Assembly (NCBI GenBank): GCA_020086605.1
Contig: JACBWW010000044.1
Coordinates: forward strand, 6,611,337-6,675,336
Direction of reading: 5' to 3'
DNA from: Lanius collurio
Taxonomy: Eukaryota; Chordata; Aves; Passeriformes; Laniidae
DNA length: 64,000 nucleotides
The notes beneath the pieces are model-generated. The model did no database searches and was not told where the DNA came from. It worked only from the letters and a program-made list of their open reading frames with translations. A program made the translations under genes and the position numbers. Positions 1 to 10,300 of the stretch are shown here, in pieces (within the stretch, counting starts at the first letter, position 1; each line of letters opens with the position of its first letter).

Positions 1-234
1 GTCTGTGACCTTTGGAGGCATGTCTATATCTACAATGGTTAGCAGCTGAGTCCAAGGTGGTCTGGCAGCATAGGAGATTTCTCCTCCGAAGCCAGTGAGA
101 GCAAGGGCTAGGTGCTCTGATATCGTGGCTGATTCTGTGGTTGGTTGCTTCCGAAAAGAAAGGTGGATTCTTGTTGGTTCAGTTCCCAGGTGTTTCAGAG
201 CAAGCCTCCTGCCTTTCATGATGATGTTGGCAAT
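1..234 (-). pseudogene. pol: ERV1 pol continuation: connection/RNase H region (partial)
   Basis: A minus-strand frame is open from about 234 to the window edge. It includes ANIIMKGRRLALKHLG and ALTGFGGEIS. The KGR..A..L.G..P pattern, and the exact resumption after the nested LTR, fit the connection-to-RNase H stretch that follows reverse transcriptase in alpha/beta-like pol. RNase H would degrade the RNA of RNA/DNA hybrids during reverse transcription. The catalytic DEDD residues are not identified in this short piece, so the domain name is an inference from position. Confidence 0.65.
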
Positions 235-838
235 TGAGCTGGTTTAGCCAAATTTAGAAACCTACTCCCTCGGAGAAGGTAGGTTGTAAACCACCCCTTC
301 CCCCGGCCAGGTTCGGGAAAAATTAAACCTTTTCCTCGAAAGAAAGTGAAAGTGATAATAACTATTTATTCAACAAACACACAGGTAAAGGATAATAATG
401 ATAAGCAACAAGCCCCCCTCGCTATAGAGGAAAAGAAACCTGGGAAAAGAAAATCCAAGTCCTTCTGTAGGTATTCTCTCTCCTCCTCCTCGGAGCGGGG
501 ATGAGGTGGGCCCTCCCCCAGGCCCTCCACCTCGATGAAAAAAAAGTCCTGATGTTCTGATGTGAAGCAATCCAGAAAAAGAAGAGAAAAGAAACCAAAA
601 TTCCAGGGAAAAATCCAACCCTCCAGAGGAGAAAAACGAGCCGATGATCCCGGGAGTCCAAAAAAAAAACTCCCAGAGAGAGCTCTTTATCTCTGTCCTT
701 GAGACACTGTTTAGAAGTTTGCTCAGTTCTCTGTCTCTCTCCACTCAGTCTCAGTCCAAAAACACAGAAAGGCAAACAGCCAATTTTCTGGGCAGGGAGC
801 AGCGAATAGGGAATATAACATCTAGTCACCCCAAGACA
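235..838 (-). mobile_element. Solo LTR nested in ERV1 pol (5-bp TSD)
   Basis: On the minus strand this 604-bp unit starts TGTCTTGGGGTGACTAG at 838 and ends CCAGCTCA at 235. It is flanked by the direct repeat GCAAT (plus strand) at 230-234 and 839-843. AATAAA lies at 370-365 (minus). Retroviral pol homology stops on one side and resumes in a compatible frame on the other. A 5-bp duplication fits ERVL-type or some class I elements better than class II, which usually make 6 bp. It lies in the same orientation as ERV1 and is younger than it. No internal region remains, so it is a recombined solo LTR. Confidence 0.88.
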
Positions 839-843
839 GCAAT

Positions 844-1949
844 GCATTCGATTCCTGGGGAAAATGCACAAGCTGGTCTTCCAAGGACCACCCATTGGAT
901 CGGTCGGGACTTTTCAGGGGGTCCTTGGGCCAGTGCTCCCACTCCTCCTTTCAGTGTAAAGTGGACGTATAGGTCGAGTGGCATGCTTGGGTTCCACCTG
1001 GCAAGTGTGCCAGTGGACATCTGATGTTCGATGAAGTCCAGGGAGCTCATTGCTTGTGGCGTCAGCAGCTTGGGCTCCCAGGGGTGCTTTCCTTTCAGGA
1101 GGTCATATAAGGGGTCCATGACCTCAGGAGGGATTAGGATGATGTTCCGGAGCCACTGCAGAGACCCTACCAGGCGCTGCATGTCATGGAGCGTCTTGAT
1201 GTCTCGGCAGACCTTCACTTTGGGGGGAGTCACATAGGAGTCTGTGATCCCCACTCCTAGGAAGGTCACGCAGGGTCCTTTCTTGATCTTTGCACTCGCA
1301 ATCTCGAAGCCGTTGGCCTGGAGGGTTTCTGTGATTGTGGACACTAAGTGATCCACTTGGCTTGCTGATGGTGCAGCTACCAGGATGTCATCCATATATT
1401 GGATGATGGTTGCAGCAGGGTAGGAGTGTCGGACTGGCATCAGTGCTTTGTCCAGGGTGATCTGACATATGGTCGGGCTATCCACAAAGCCTTGTGGTAG
1501 CACTTTCCATTGGAAGCGGAGGTTGGGCTGGTTGCCGTTCGGGAACATGACAGAAAAAGCAAACCGTTCCTTGTCCTCAGGGTGCAGGGGTATCAAAAAG
1601 AAGCAGTCTTTGATGTGCAGCACTGCGCATGGCTGCCCTTCTGGGATGGCTGAGTTCATAGGCAGCAGTGTCTGAACTGGACCCATGGGTCGGACTGTCT
1701 TGTTCACTTCTCTCAGGTTGTGGATGAGACGATAGCTTTCTCCAGACTTTTTGGGGATCACAAATACAGGGGTGTTCCATGGGCTGACGGAGGGTTCTAT
1801 ATGATCCTTTTGCAGCTCACGGTCAACTAGTTCTAGCAAAGCTGCCATTCGAGGCTTTGACAGGGGCCACTACTCGACATAGATGGGGTCTGATGATTTC
1901 CAGGTCAGTTTGATCAGCAGCAGGAGGTGGACAGCAGTGGCCCTCATGA
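844..1949 (-). pseudogene. pol: ERV1 pol, reverse transcriptase domain
   Basis: This is the pol frame after the second frameshift. A TAG at 1872-1870 interrupts it near the N-terminus of reverse transcriptase. The frame then runs open from 1869 past YMDD to the nested LTR. Counted from the ATG at 1848, the markers are SPWNTPVFVIPKKSG (22-36), IKDCFF with the first catalytic Asp at 81, LPQG at 117-120 and YMDD at 151-154. All three catalytic aspartates are therefore present. The thumb follows around residues 190-250, with residues resembling the start of the connection domain (PIQWVVLGRPA) towards the end. Homology ends at 844. The last few in-frame codons to the stop at 826 lie in the target duplication and the inserted LTR. 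The enzyme copied viral RNA into DNA. This copy cannot be made intact. Confidence 0.93.
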
Positions 1950-2572
1950 TAAATTTGTAATCTTGACTCCTAGCATGGAGAGGATGTCTCTCCCTATCAG
2001 GGGTGGAGAGTTTGGCAGGATGTAGGGATAGATAGCCACTGTCTGCTCTGATCCCTCTTTTGTATGGAGTGTTATAGCCACTAATTGGGTGCTTCTCCAC
2101 GCTCAGGATGCCCCCCCCCCACTCCGTTCACTGGGGGGACTTCTTTAAACTGCCAATGCCGAGGCCAGTGCGCTTGGGGAAAAATCGGAACAGTCTGATC
2201 CTGTATCTGCCCAAAATTGGAGCTCTATGACGTGGGGGTCCTGACTGCCATAAAGGCAGCATGTCCCCCACACCAGCAGGGGCTCCTTCCCTATTTTCAT
2301 AGCCAGGGCCACCCAGGGATTGTGCTCTGGGGCGCCTTCTGCTGGTCTTGTGGCACAAGCGCGGCATGTGGCTGTGGTGGGTGTGAGAGTGCTGCCTGTG
2401 ATGTTGTGAAATTCTGCAATTGCATTGCTGGCGGGGGTACGAAACTGGCTGCCTCCTGTGGGGGCGTAGGGTATAAAGGCCCCCCGCCCCACTGGGGGTT
2501 GGCATAGACGGGCCGCCTTGCATTCGCAGTGGGAGGAGGCTGAGTGCGGCCCGCACGCCCTTTGCCTCCCCC
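1944..2572 (-). pseudogene. pro: ERV1 aspartic protease region (pro), frameshifted
   Basis: The frame one step back from gag carries FWADTGSDCS, with the catalytic DTG at 2207-2199, and ends at a TAA at 2147-2145. The same frame later reads PPLIGRDILSMLG (about 2000-1970). This matches the GRDIL-type C-terminal motif of retroviral proteases. The frame stops at a TGA at 1946-1944. The middle, with WPRHWQF and NGVGG, is in the gag frame (about 2185-2111). The gene is therefore broken by one indel near the A/T run at 2180 and another near a run of ten C at 2111-2120, plus a TGA at 2105-2103. No dUTPase domain is visible between the slip site and the active site. The protease would have processed the viral polyproteins. 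Confidence 0.8.
1950..1956 (-). promoter_or_regulatory. pro-pol -1 frameshift heptamer (AAATTTA)
   Basis: The minus strand reads A AAT TTA in protease phase, just before the protease stop at 1946-1944. After a -1 slip the ribosome enters the pol frame, which is open upstream to 2100 and downstream to the stop at 1872. AAATTTA is a known retroviral slippery sequence, used for example at the gag-pol junction of avian sarcoma-leukosis viruses. Confidence 0.8.
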
Positions 2573-3847
2573 GTTTCCCTGGGGCCGGGATCTGCATTCC
2601 TTAGAGAGATGCCCCTTCTTCCCGCAGACCCAGCAGGGTCCTTTCAAGCGTGCTTGGATTGGAGGCACCGCTGGGGAAGGCTGTGTGGGCATGGGGCAGC
2701 TCACTGCGATGTGGCCCGCCTGACCACATTTGAAACATGCCATTGCACTGGTTAGAGCGCGGACGGCGGTTTGGATGGGTGCAAGCTGCTCTTCTCTCAC
2801 GACATGTTTGATCATATCAGCCATGCTGGCTCTGACTGGCACAGAGCATAAGATGTCTCTGGTGATTGAATTGCTCTGCTGTTTTAAACAATCAGCTATC
2901 ACGGAGCCCTTGGCCTCTGCAGGCAGGGTAGAGGCATCTATCGCCGCCTGCAGGCAGTCTACAAACTGCATGAAGCTTTCACTCTTTGCCTGTTTTATGG
3001 TCGACCACGGAGATGGCTTAGCCACTACTCGAGAAGCCGTTCTGATGGCTTCTCTTGGGGCTCTGGTTGTAGCCCTGACTTCCTCAGCTCGTAGCTGCGT
3101 GGCCTGCTGCTGGGGAGTTATCATATCACCATGTTTTCCCATCAGCCTGGATAAGCCCGAACCGTGCAGCTGCTGCCCTGCCCCAGAAGCCTGGGCCAAT
3201 AGGCTTGTGCAGTTATCTCTCCATTCTTGTTTAAAAACAATTAATCCTGCACCGTCAAAGATCATACGGCTTATTTGAATAATGTCAAAAGGCAATAAGT
3301 CATCATTGCAGAACACACCATCTATTAGGGTAGAGACTATAGCAGAGTCTAATCCTTTTTCAGAAATCGCTTTGGCAATTGCTTGTATATCTTTGACATT
3401 TATTGGGCTATATATTCTTTGCTGATTTCCTTCTGGCCCTGTGACTCTCACCAGAAAGGCTTGGATTGAAGCAGAGGGCATCCATTCAGCACAAGCTATC
3501 TTTATTTGCCTCCAGTCGGTGAGTTTGCATCGTGATTGCTTTTTAATATGGTTTAAAGCTTTGTTCGATTTTGCTTTAAACTGTGTTACTTCAGCTTCCT
3601 CTGTTTCAAAGTCTGAGTCAGTCTCCGATATTTCGCTAGAGTTATCGGAGCTGCTCTGACTCGGTTCAGAGGCGGAAGTCGAGTGCCAGTGCACTTCCAG
3701 GTTTCCGTGCCTTTTTGTGAGGCTCCGGTCCCGCTCCTCCCCCCGGGGGTGGTGTCGCTCCCGCCCCCTGGGCTTGCCCTGCCTCCCGCAGGGGGAGGTC
3801 TCTCCCTTAGATGGTAGCGGCTTTGAGCGTGGCTCCCGATTGGGCAT
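2297..3847 (-). pseudogene. gag: ERV1 gag, capsid and nucleocapsid part
   Basis: This 516-codon frame is in phase with the matrix segment and follows two in-frame TGA codons. The ATG at 3847 is probably internal, not a native start. Residues 1-100 are basic and then Ser/Glu-rich. Residues 110-360 look like retroviral capsid, with a major-homology-like segment around 284-304 (KQAKSESFMQFVDCL). Two CX2CX4HX4C zinc knuckles follow at residues 371-384 (CFKCGQAGHIAVSC) and 405-418 (CWVCGKKGHLSKEC), as in most class II gag proteins. The C-terminal 90 residues are Pro/Gln/Ala-rich and end at a stop at 2297. In a virus this protein forms the core shell and packages genomic RNA. This segment is open, but it is cut off from its N-terminus. 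Confidence 0.92.
2573..2579 (-). promoter_or_regulatory. gag-pro -1 frameshift heptamer (GGGAAAC)
   Basis: The minus strand reads G GGA AAC in the gag reading phase, which matches the X XXY YYZ rule for -1 slippage. It lies after the second zinc knuckle, where the gag frame and the protease frame overlap and are both open (gag to 2297, pro frame from 2597 to 2145). GGGAAAC is a known slippery heptamer among betaretroviruses and lentiviruses. I did not fold the downstream RNA. Confidence 0.75.
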
Positions 3848-3949
3848 GCGCTCTCTGCTGCTCCCCCGTGCAGGCGCGTTTGCAGAAATCTGCAGCTCCC
3901 GTCTGAGTATGCGTGTTTCTGCTTCTCACGCATGCGTATCTGTAAGCAA

Positions 3950-4678
3950 TCACAGTTCCAGCTCGTGCCCGCCACAGATATCCAGGCCCCGCCCATCCCC
4001 TCCACTGCCGGCGCCATGATCCGCACCGCATGGCGGGTGGGGGTGCGCCCGCGCCTCCTCCATCACCGCGTGCTCGGCACCTCTGGCCTCCTCCGTCAGG
4101 TCCCCCCAAAAAGCTCGCACGCGCAGCTGCACTTCCCACACAAAATCACTGGTCGGCGGCGGGCAAACGGATTGGGATAACGCGACTTTTTGCGAGGTTT
4201 CTGCCGGAGGGCTTGCGCTCGGCGGGGCAGGTGGGGGGTTCAGGGGGTTGTCTGGGGGCCCCGGGGAGTTTGATTTCGGGCTCAGGGAGGAGGAGAACGT
4301 GCCTGGTCCCGGTGGATCTCTATTCTCGGGTGAATCGCCCTCGGGGGGGATCTGGGTGGTCGCTCCCACCCCGACATTTGAAGTGTTTAATAAATACACA
4401 CATGCGGCACTCCAGGTTTCGTGTTCTTGTATTGCTTTGCATAAGGCTTTCTCCACCTTCCCCCACACCTTAAGACTTTTTCCGCTGCCTGAGGCTTTCG
4501 TATCCTCAGCTAATGCAGCTGTACATTTCTCCCACACCTCCGAATGTAATATTTCTACCGGGCATTCAATCGCCCCAAGCTCTAGGAGCCTTGCGATAGC
4601 AAGATTAAAATCCTTAAGCTTACACTCAATTCCCCACTGCTTATAAATCGACTCAATTACCTTAGCTATTGCGTCCAT
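3950..4678 (-). pseudogene. gag: ERV1 gag, N-terminal part (matrix and proline-rich region)
   Basis: This is the first segment of a gag reading frame. The open frame extends upstream to a TTG at 4720, but the first ATG is at 4678 and gives MDAIAKVIES, so I place the start there. Roughly the first 100 residues look like a retroviral matrix domain: an alternating hydrophobic and charged helical sequence with W residues spaced around EVWEKCTAAL and LKVWGKVEKAL. A proline-rich stretch follows (about residues 105-150, PPGPG and NPPPAPPSASPP). The frame ends at a TGA at 3952-3950. A second in-frame TGA lies at 3928-3926. The same frame then continues as the capsid part, so this is one gene broken by two nonsense codons. 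Matrix identity is inferred from position and pattern. Confidence 0.8.
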
Positions 4679-4782
4679 GACGATAGCTGGTACGGGAACG
4701 TGTTCCCCGCCTGGAATCAAGCTTTGCCTGCTCCGGCCGCTGTTTCTCGTCCAGGTGAAATCCCGTTACCGGAGTTGATTTT

Positions 4783-4800
4783 TCCCGGGTTTCAGCACCA
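4783..4800 (-). other. Primer binding site of ERV1
   Basis: The minus-strand sequence TGGTGCTGAAACCCGGGA follows the LTR end after a four-base spacer. It has the TGG start and the position expected of an 18-nt site that pairs with a tRNA 3' end. I did not assign the tRNA. It differs from the primer site of ERV2 in this window. Confidence 0.8.
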
Positions 4801-4804
4801 CTTA

Positions 4805-5153
4805 TGTTGCCTTCTGCTGAGAAGGCAAGGCGACCTGGTTTCAAGACAACAGCACGGCGGCCCAGCCCATCCCGGGCCACTCGGTCCACGACTACAGACA
4901 CCAGTATGGTGGATAATCAAATGGCGTTTATTATCTTGTCTCATGGGGTTAAATAGTCAAGGGGGCTTCACTACGTCAGAGGGGGACGGTAGGACTAGCC
5001 AGAGTTAGTAAGAGAGTGGAAAACTACTGGAATTAGGAGGGGGGGGTCGCATACCTAGGGTGATCGCTTATCTCAGGGAATGAGGGAGGGAAGGGTCCCT
5101 GCTGCTTTCCGTCCCATCCCGAGATCTTCCGTTTGCCTGTCCCTACTACTACA
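4805..5153 (-). mobile_element. 5' LTR of ERV1
   Basis: On the minus strand the LTR starts TGTAGTAGTAGGGACAGG at 5153 and ends in CA at 4805, four bases before the primer binding site. A polyadenylation signal AATAAA lies at 4932-4927 (minus). A TATA-like TATTTAA sits near 4950. The length is about 349 bp. The inner end is well fixed by the primer site. The outer end is inferred from the TGTAG start, because the partner LTR is outside the window. Confidence 0.8.
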
Positions 5154-6895
5154 AACTACTTAGCCAGTGTTCTGAACACAGTGCAAACTGACCAGCACAA
5201 AGTGATGGTGCAAATCCAAATTCATTTCTTGTTTTATCCAGACCTACTCTTCTGTGACTGGAGGTAGAATTTCAGTTTTTTTCACACACTGATTTTGAAG
5301 GTGGAGTCCACCATGATGAAAAAATCTGTGAAGAAAAGAATTCCTGGTTCTAGTTCAAGGTTATATCGCCAGGAAGAGTATTACTGCAACCATTTTGCTG
5401 TCTGTGTGTTGTCTGTTAAAAGACTGCAGAGATCTTAGAAGTGATATATCAGATGCTTTTCCTATTTGGCTATGACAGTCCTTTATTATTTTAATCATCC
5501 CACATGTTAAATAAGATTTTTTTTTTCCTATAGTAGTAAATAGAAGAATAAAATGTAGCAACAGTCAGCAAGGCAGGATCAAGATCCTAAGGTCACTGTT
5601 CCATTTCGTAACTGGGCAGGGTGGAATGAGACCTTGTGAGATACCTGAAGCTCCTCTTCTACCCATTACTGCTAAATTTCAGTTTGACACAATTTTAATT
5701 GGTGGTGGTGAACCAGCTGATGGAAATACAGAACACAGATTGCTCTGCAAAATGCAGCTTCTGATAGAGGAATGAAGAAGCAGTGGCTTTGTGCAGAGAG
5801 AGAATACAAGTCTTCCAATCCACAGGAGGTAGTTTCTCATTAGAAAGTAATAAACTTCCATGGAGAATATTGGAAAATAAATCAGGAACCAAAACTGGAG
5901 TAAGGAAGGTCTAGGAGAGAAATTAGGGGGAAATGTAAGATGCAATTACTCAGAGAGTCTGTGAGATTGCTGTTTCTGGAGAGAAGAGAGGAGCCTCACT
6001 GGATGACATCTTAAAACATTCTCCAGCCTTCTCAGTCACAATTGCAGTTGTGAAGGTACTATTATTTCTCTAGAATCAGGAATATAACTGTTTGCACAGC
6101 CTTCCATAGGGATCAACAAGCAGCTGTCTGAGGGTTTTTTTCTGCAGAAACTTGAAAGCTTCACTTTTACAACAAAAAGCAAGGTAAAACTTCTGTCCCA
6201 CCTCGCCACTTCATTGCAGGCCAAAGAAGAGTCAGCAAATAAACAGAGAAGCCTGTAGACCTTCCAGTCTATTGCGCTGGGCCCAAGGTTGCTTCATCTG
6301 TTTCCCACAGCTAAAGACCCAGAAGTCCAGAGAAACAGAGCAATGATTTGGAGTACTAAAGGAGATCTCTGGAGAGCATCTATGCTGTTCCTTGGAGAGT
6401 TCGTTACCTGGAGTGTGCTTGCCACCTTTGGGTCCTGTTTATCCTCTCCTTCCACGCAGATGGAAATAAATCTGGGATGGGGCACAGATAAAGTGAGTGA
6501 CCAAGACAGACACACTTCAAATGCCTGTGCTGTGTTTCTGGCCAAGGGGGCAGAGCATGATCTCCTGGCAAAGTAACACCGCCACTTCCTCATTCTGTAA
6601 ACTCCAGAGCATCTTGGAGATCTCCATGAAACAGATCTCTCCTGTGAGAGGCCAGCACTTTGTCAACATGGCATTCCTCTACCAAGAAAAAAAAGAATCT
6701 GTAAATTTAGAGCTTTACCTCACAACTAGCCTGACAGGAAAGAAAATACAGAGCCGAAAGAAAATGCAGGTCTGGTAAGCCTGCAAGCCTAAATTTATAG
6801 CCTGTTTCTAAATCTATCTAAGCGTGTATGCCCACTTACATGCCAGTCTGGGCATTGTCTCTGGGTTTCCTTTGCATGGAGACAGACATCTGGAA
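5154..6895. other. Non-coding stretch, no feature recognised
   Basis: AT-rich unique-looking sequence between ERV1 and a CR1 fragment. All frames hold only short ORFs of under 100 codons without recognisable domains. I see no repeat family here. Confidence 0.5.
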
Positions 6896-7300
6896 GAATC
6901 ACAGAATAATATCCTGAATTAAAAGGGATCCACAAGGATCATCCAGACCAACTCCCAGCCCTGCACAGGACACCCCAACAATCCCACCCTGTGCCTGGGA
7001 GAATTGTCCAAATGCTCCTGGGAGCTCTGGCAGCCTCGGGCCATGCCCATTCCCTGGGGAGCCTGTTCAGTGCCCCACCACCCTCTGGAGGGAAAGAAGC
7101 TTTTCCTGATATCCCACCTAAACCCCTCCTGACACAGCTCCAGCCATTCCCATTTCTGTCACTGGTAACCACAGTGAAGAGATCAGTGCTACCCCTCCAC
7201 TGCTCCTCTTGAAGAAGTTGTAGACTGTGATGAGATCTCCCCTTAGTCTCATAGAAGATGATAAAAGCTCAGCTCTTTCGTGGTTCAGATGCTCTTACAT
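6896..7300 (-). repeat. CR1 LINE fragment, antisense
   Basis: The plus strand opens with AATCACAGAATAATATCC and continues through CCAGACCAACTCCCAGCCCTG and a G+C-richer segment with CTGGGGAGCCTGTTCAGTGCCCC. It ends near GATGAGATCTCCCCTTAGTC. This is the reverse complement of the 3' end of an avian CR1 element. CR1 is the dominant LINE of bird genomes and has no poly-A tail. The copy is diverged and 5'-truncated. The far limit is approximate. Confidence 0.9.
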
Positions 7301-10300
7301 CCACAGAAGGCATCCTTGATGAAGGAAAAGCCCCAGAATACTATCCTACAGCCCTGACTATGTTCAGTCCAGAGCTAAATGACACATATATTTGAAAGCA
7401 AATTAATTCAAATATCCTGAGACCTAAGCTGTGTAGCTGTTTTTGGTAAATACATTCCCAGTTTGTTTTATAACCATTTTCCTCATGTTACAAACTCTGG
7501 GTGAGCCAGCACCACTGACTGTGTATGAATGAAACATTTGTCCAGGGTGAGTCACCACAGGGAAAGCTCTTCTTCAGAAACCACAGCACTGCTCTCATTG
7601 TGCACTCTTTATCATGTACCACAAAAAATGATACAGAAATCATGGAAGGGGACTGTGCTATGAACATGTTGATAGGAGGGAACAAAAAGGAGCCATTTAT
7701 CTGCACAGTTAATTTTCTGGTCCAACAGAAAGAGCATGAATTTCTGTCAACTGCTCCTGCTCCCAATTCCAGTGCATTCTACCGCTGTTCATTTATTGAC
7801 TGAAGGTCCTCTTAAGAGACAACGATGGCAGAATTGCAATGAATCTGTGACAGTCTTGAGCAGATCCATCCATCATAGTCACTGACCTCCACTAGGTTGT
7901 TCACTTTGCTCAGCTCAGAAATCATGAGTAACATGTTTATTTGTGCCTGTCATCATATGCCCGAGACACTTGTCATGCTATGCAAACAGTACTTTTAAGC
8001 AGAAATCTCGTGTGTAATCTCATCAGATCTGTTCCTTCGTGCATACATGCCTTCCTTCTTTTTTCTCTCCAAATGTTTTTAAATGAGCACAAACTAGAAA
8101 TACAGTGAAAGTGGCAGTTCAAAAAAAGGTTACGGTTCTCAAAACATAAAGCAGATGATGACATTTCAGTAAACACTGTATTTTGTAGCTTAGAGCATCA
8201 GTTAGAAGTAATTCCTTCATAACATCTCATGCCAGGAAATCAGTTCAGCAAAAGCTATTTTCAGCTGATAATTCTGAAATAAGACATCAGAAATTACACT
8301 CTTAAGTTCAAAAGCCCAGTAATAGTAGGAATAGATTCATGTGGAGCTGGTCCAAACATTTTGGCTGTATGTGTGTTTTTTGTTGTTGAAAAATGCCACT
8401 GAGGAGCAAAAGTTTTATTTTTATTAGACCAAATGACTTTACATAGATTAATTAATTAATTAATTAATTGAAGAAGCAGATTATACTTTTCTTTTTCTGC
8501 CAGACTAGAGCAGGCAAACTGGGAATGCAACCCTGCTTTTTTTTTCTAGCCATCAGCAATGAACCTTTAGAAAGATAATTTTTTATTGCAAGCTTTTACC
8601 TCTTGAAACTGTCTTAGCTTTGCAACCCTATGTCTTCCTTCATAAAGCAGCAAATGGGAAACCTCAGTGGATTAAGTACTCTATTTTCTCTCTACATCAA
8701 TAAATCATAAGTGAATTACGCTGACCGTGTTCCACTCCTCCTGCTCATCGTGCACAGACAAGACAAGCAGGAGCAGGTCAGCACTCAATTCCCATGATGA
8801 TGTGCACCAAGTAATATTGACGTTACCTGGACCTTGCAAGCCTAAAATGATATTATTCCTCACTTGCTTCCTGTTATCCTTGCCCTTCTCACTCTCCCCA
8901 CTTATGCAGCATGAAAAATGTAACACTTAAGAAATACAGTTTTTTGGAACTGTGGGGTTTCCAGCAGCATATTTTAAGCAGTTGGCATTTAACGTCACCA
9001 GCATTGAAATAACCATCTCTTTTACCACACTTTTCTCTGGAAATGGCCGAGTCCTCAAGGACACATCACCCTCCACAGTTTTCAGATGGGGAGAATGAGG
9101 CATCAGTGGAAGTGAGATTCAGCTGCTCTGGGCAGTGATGAAGTCAAAATGCAGCACCCCCAGCTCCTGCCCCAGCACTCTCTGCTGTGTCTTGACTCCT
9201 TGTGGGCACAGCAAAGGCAACTTCCTTCCTGAGGTGGAGCCTCACTGGAATATCTGGTGTACAAATGATAAAGAGCTCTATTTGGAAGAAGTAGAAATGG
9301 TCCTCTCTCCAAAGTAGCAGTTTTGGGGAGAATTAGATGAGATTGAGACCACTTTCCTGAAGACATTCCCTGACTACCATAGGCAGAAATCCCATCAGGA
9401 CTCTACCATGTTTTTCCCATTTGTTCTGTCTCAGAGAGACAAGCAAGGGAGACTTTCCTTTGGGATGTCTGGGCCTGGTGCAAAGAGATCTCACTCCTTT
9501 TTATCAAACACAGCCATACAGCACATAAATCACCTTTCCTCTGCTCTTTTCCACTCTGGCATTGCCCAAGTGTTCAGGCAGACAGCAATGATACTCATGA
9601 AGAGATATACAAGCAGTGATGATGGCCACTGACTGAACATCTCCAACAGAGAAAACACTGGAAGTTTTTTCCCAATACTCCCCCTACATGTCTTCTGCAT
9701 GAGAAAAAGTTTGACATGCACAGCCTAAAGTCTATTGACTTTTAAAAGGACAGCCCTTGAACTAGAAAGCTCTTAGCCACCACCATGTTGCAACCATCAA
9801 CTGAAACTGTCTCCACACGCATATTAGGATTCGATTATACATATTTGTTTCATCAAACCTGGAAAAATGTCAGTTGTTGCAATGAAGAACTACTTGTTGT
9901 TGGGAAAAGAAGGCAGTCTCCTTGTGAAGGTGTGTTATTTCTGATGCACTCTGCCCTGGTGCAGGAGCTTGTGGCTCCAGCTTCCACAGCAGCAGCTATC
10001 CAGAGGCTGAATGCTAAGCAGCCTGGATAGTGCAGCTGTCCAATTTATCCCAAAAAAGCAATGGTTTGGATCACATTGAAGTACCCAAACACCTCCATTG
10101 AAGAATCTGCTATAAATTGGAGGTGTGATGAAACAGACAATTTTTATTTGGCAGTGTTGCTGTTAACTGGCTTAAGTTTTGTTACAAGTCTCAGTTGTTT
10201 GCAGCCATGGACGTGGCAAATTAGACAGGGTTGCAGAAATTACAAAAAGAAAAAAAAATTCAGCTCTGAGAATTGCAAAGTAACTTATCACAGTCTGGGC

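Larger units (their letters stand above)
1..5153 (-). mobile_element. ERV1: class II (alpha/beta-like) endogenous retrovirus, 3' part beyond window
   Basis: A provirus lies on the minus strand and enters the window from the left. In transcriptional order it shows a 5' LTR, a primer binding site, gag, a protease region and pol up to RNase H. Gag, pro and pol occupy three successive -1 frames, the arrangement known from betaretroviruses. Heptamers at both overlaps fit that scheme. Gag has two CCHC zinc knuckles, the protease has a DTG active-site motif and the reverse transcriptase has YMDD. All the genes are damaged by stops or frameshifts, and a foreign solo LTR is inserted in pol. The integrase, any env gene and the 3' LTR would lie left of position 1, so neither the target duplication nor LTR divergence can be read. 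Confidence 0.93.

Noticed and set aside
2730..3278. A 182-codon plus-strand frame opposite gag
   Set aside because: It is an antisense shadow of the capsid and nucleocapsid coding region.
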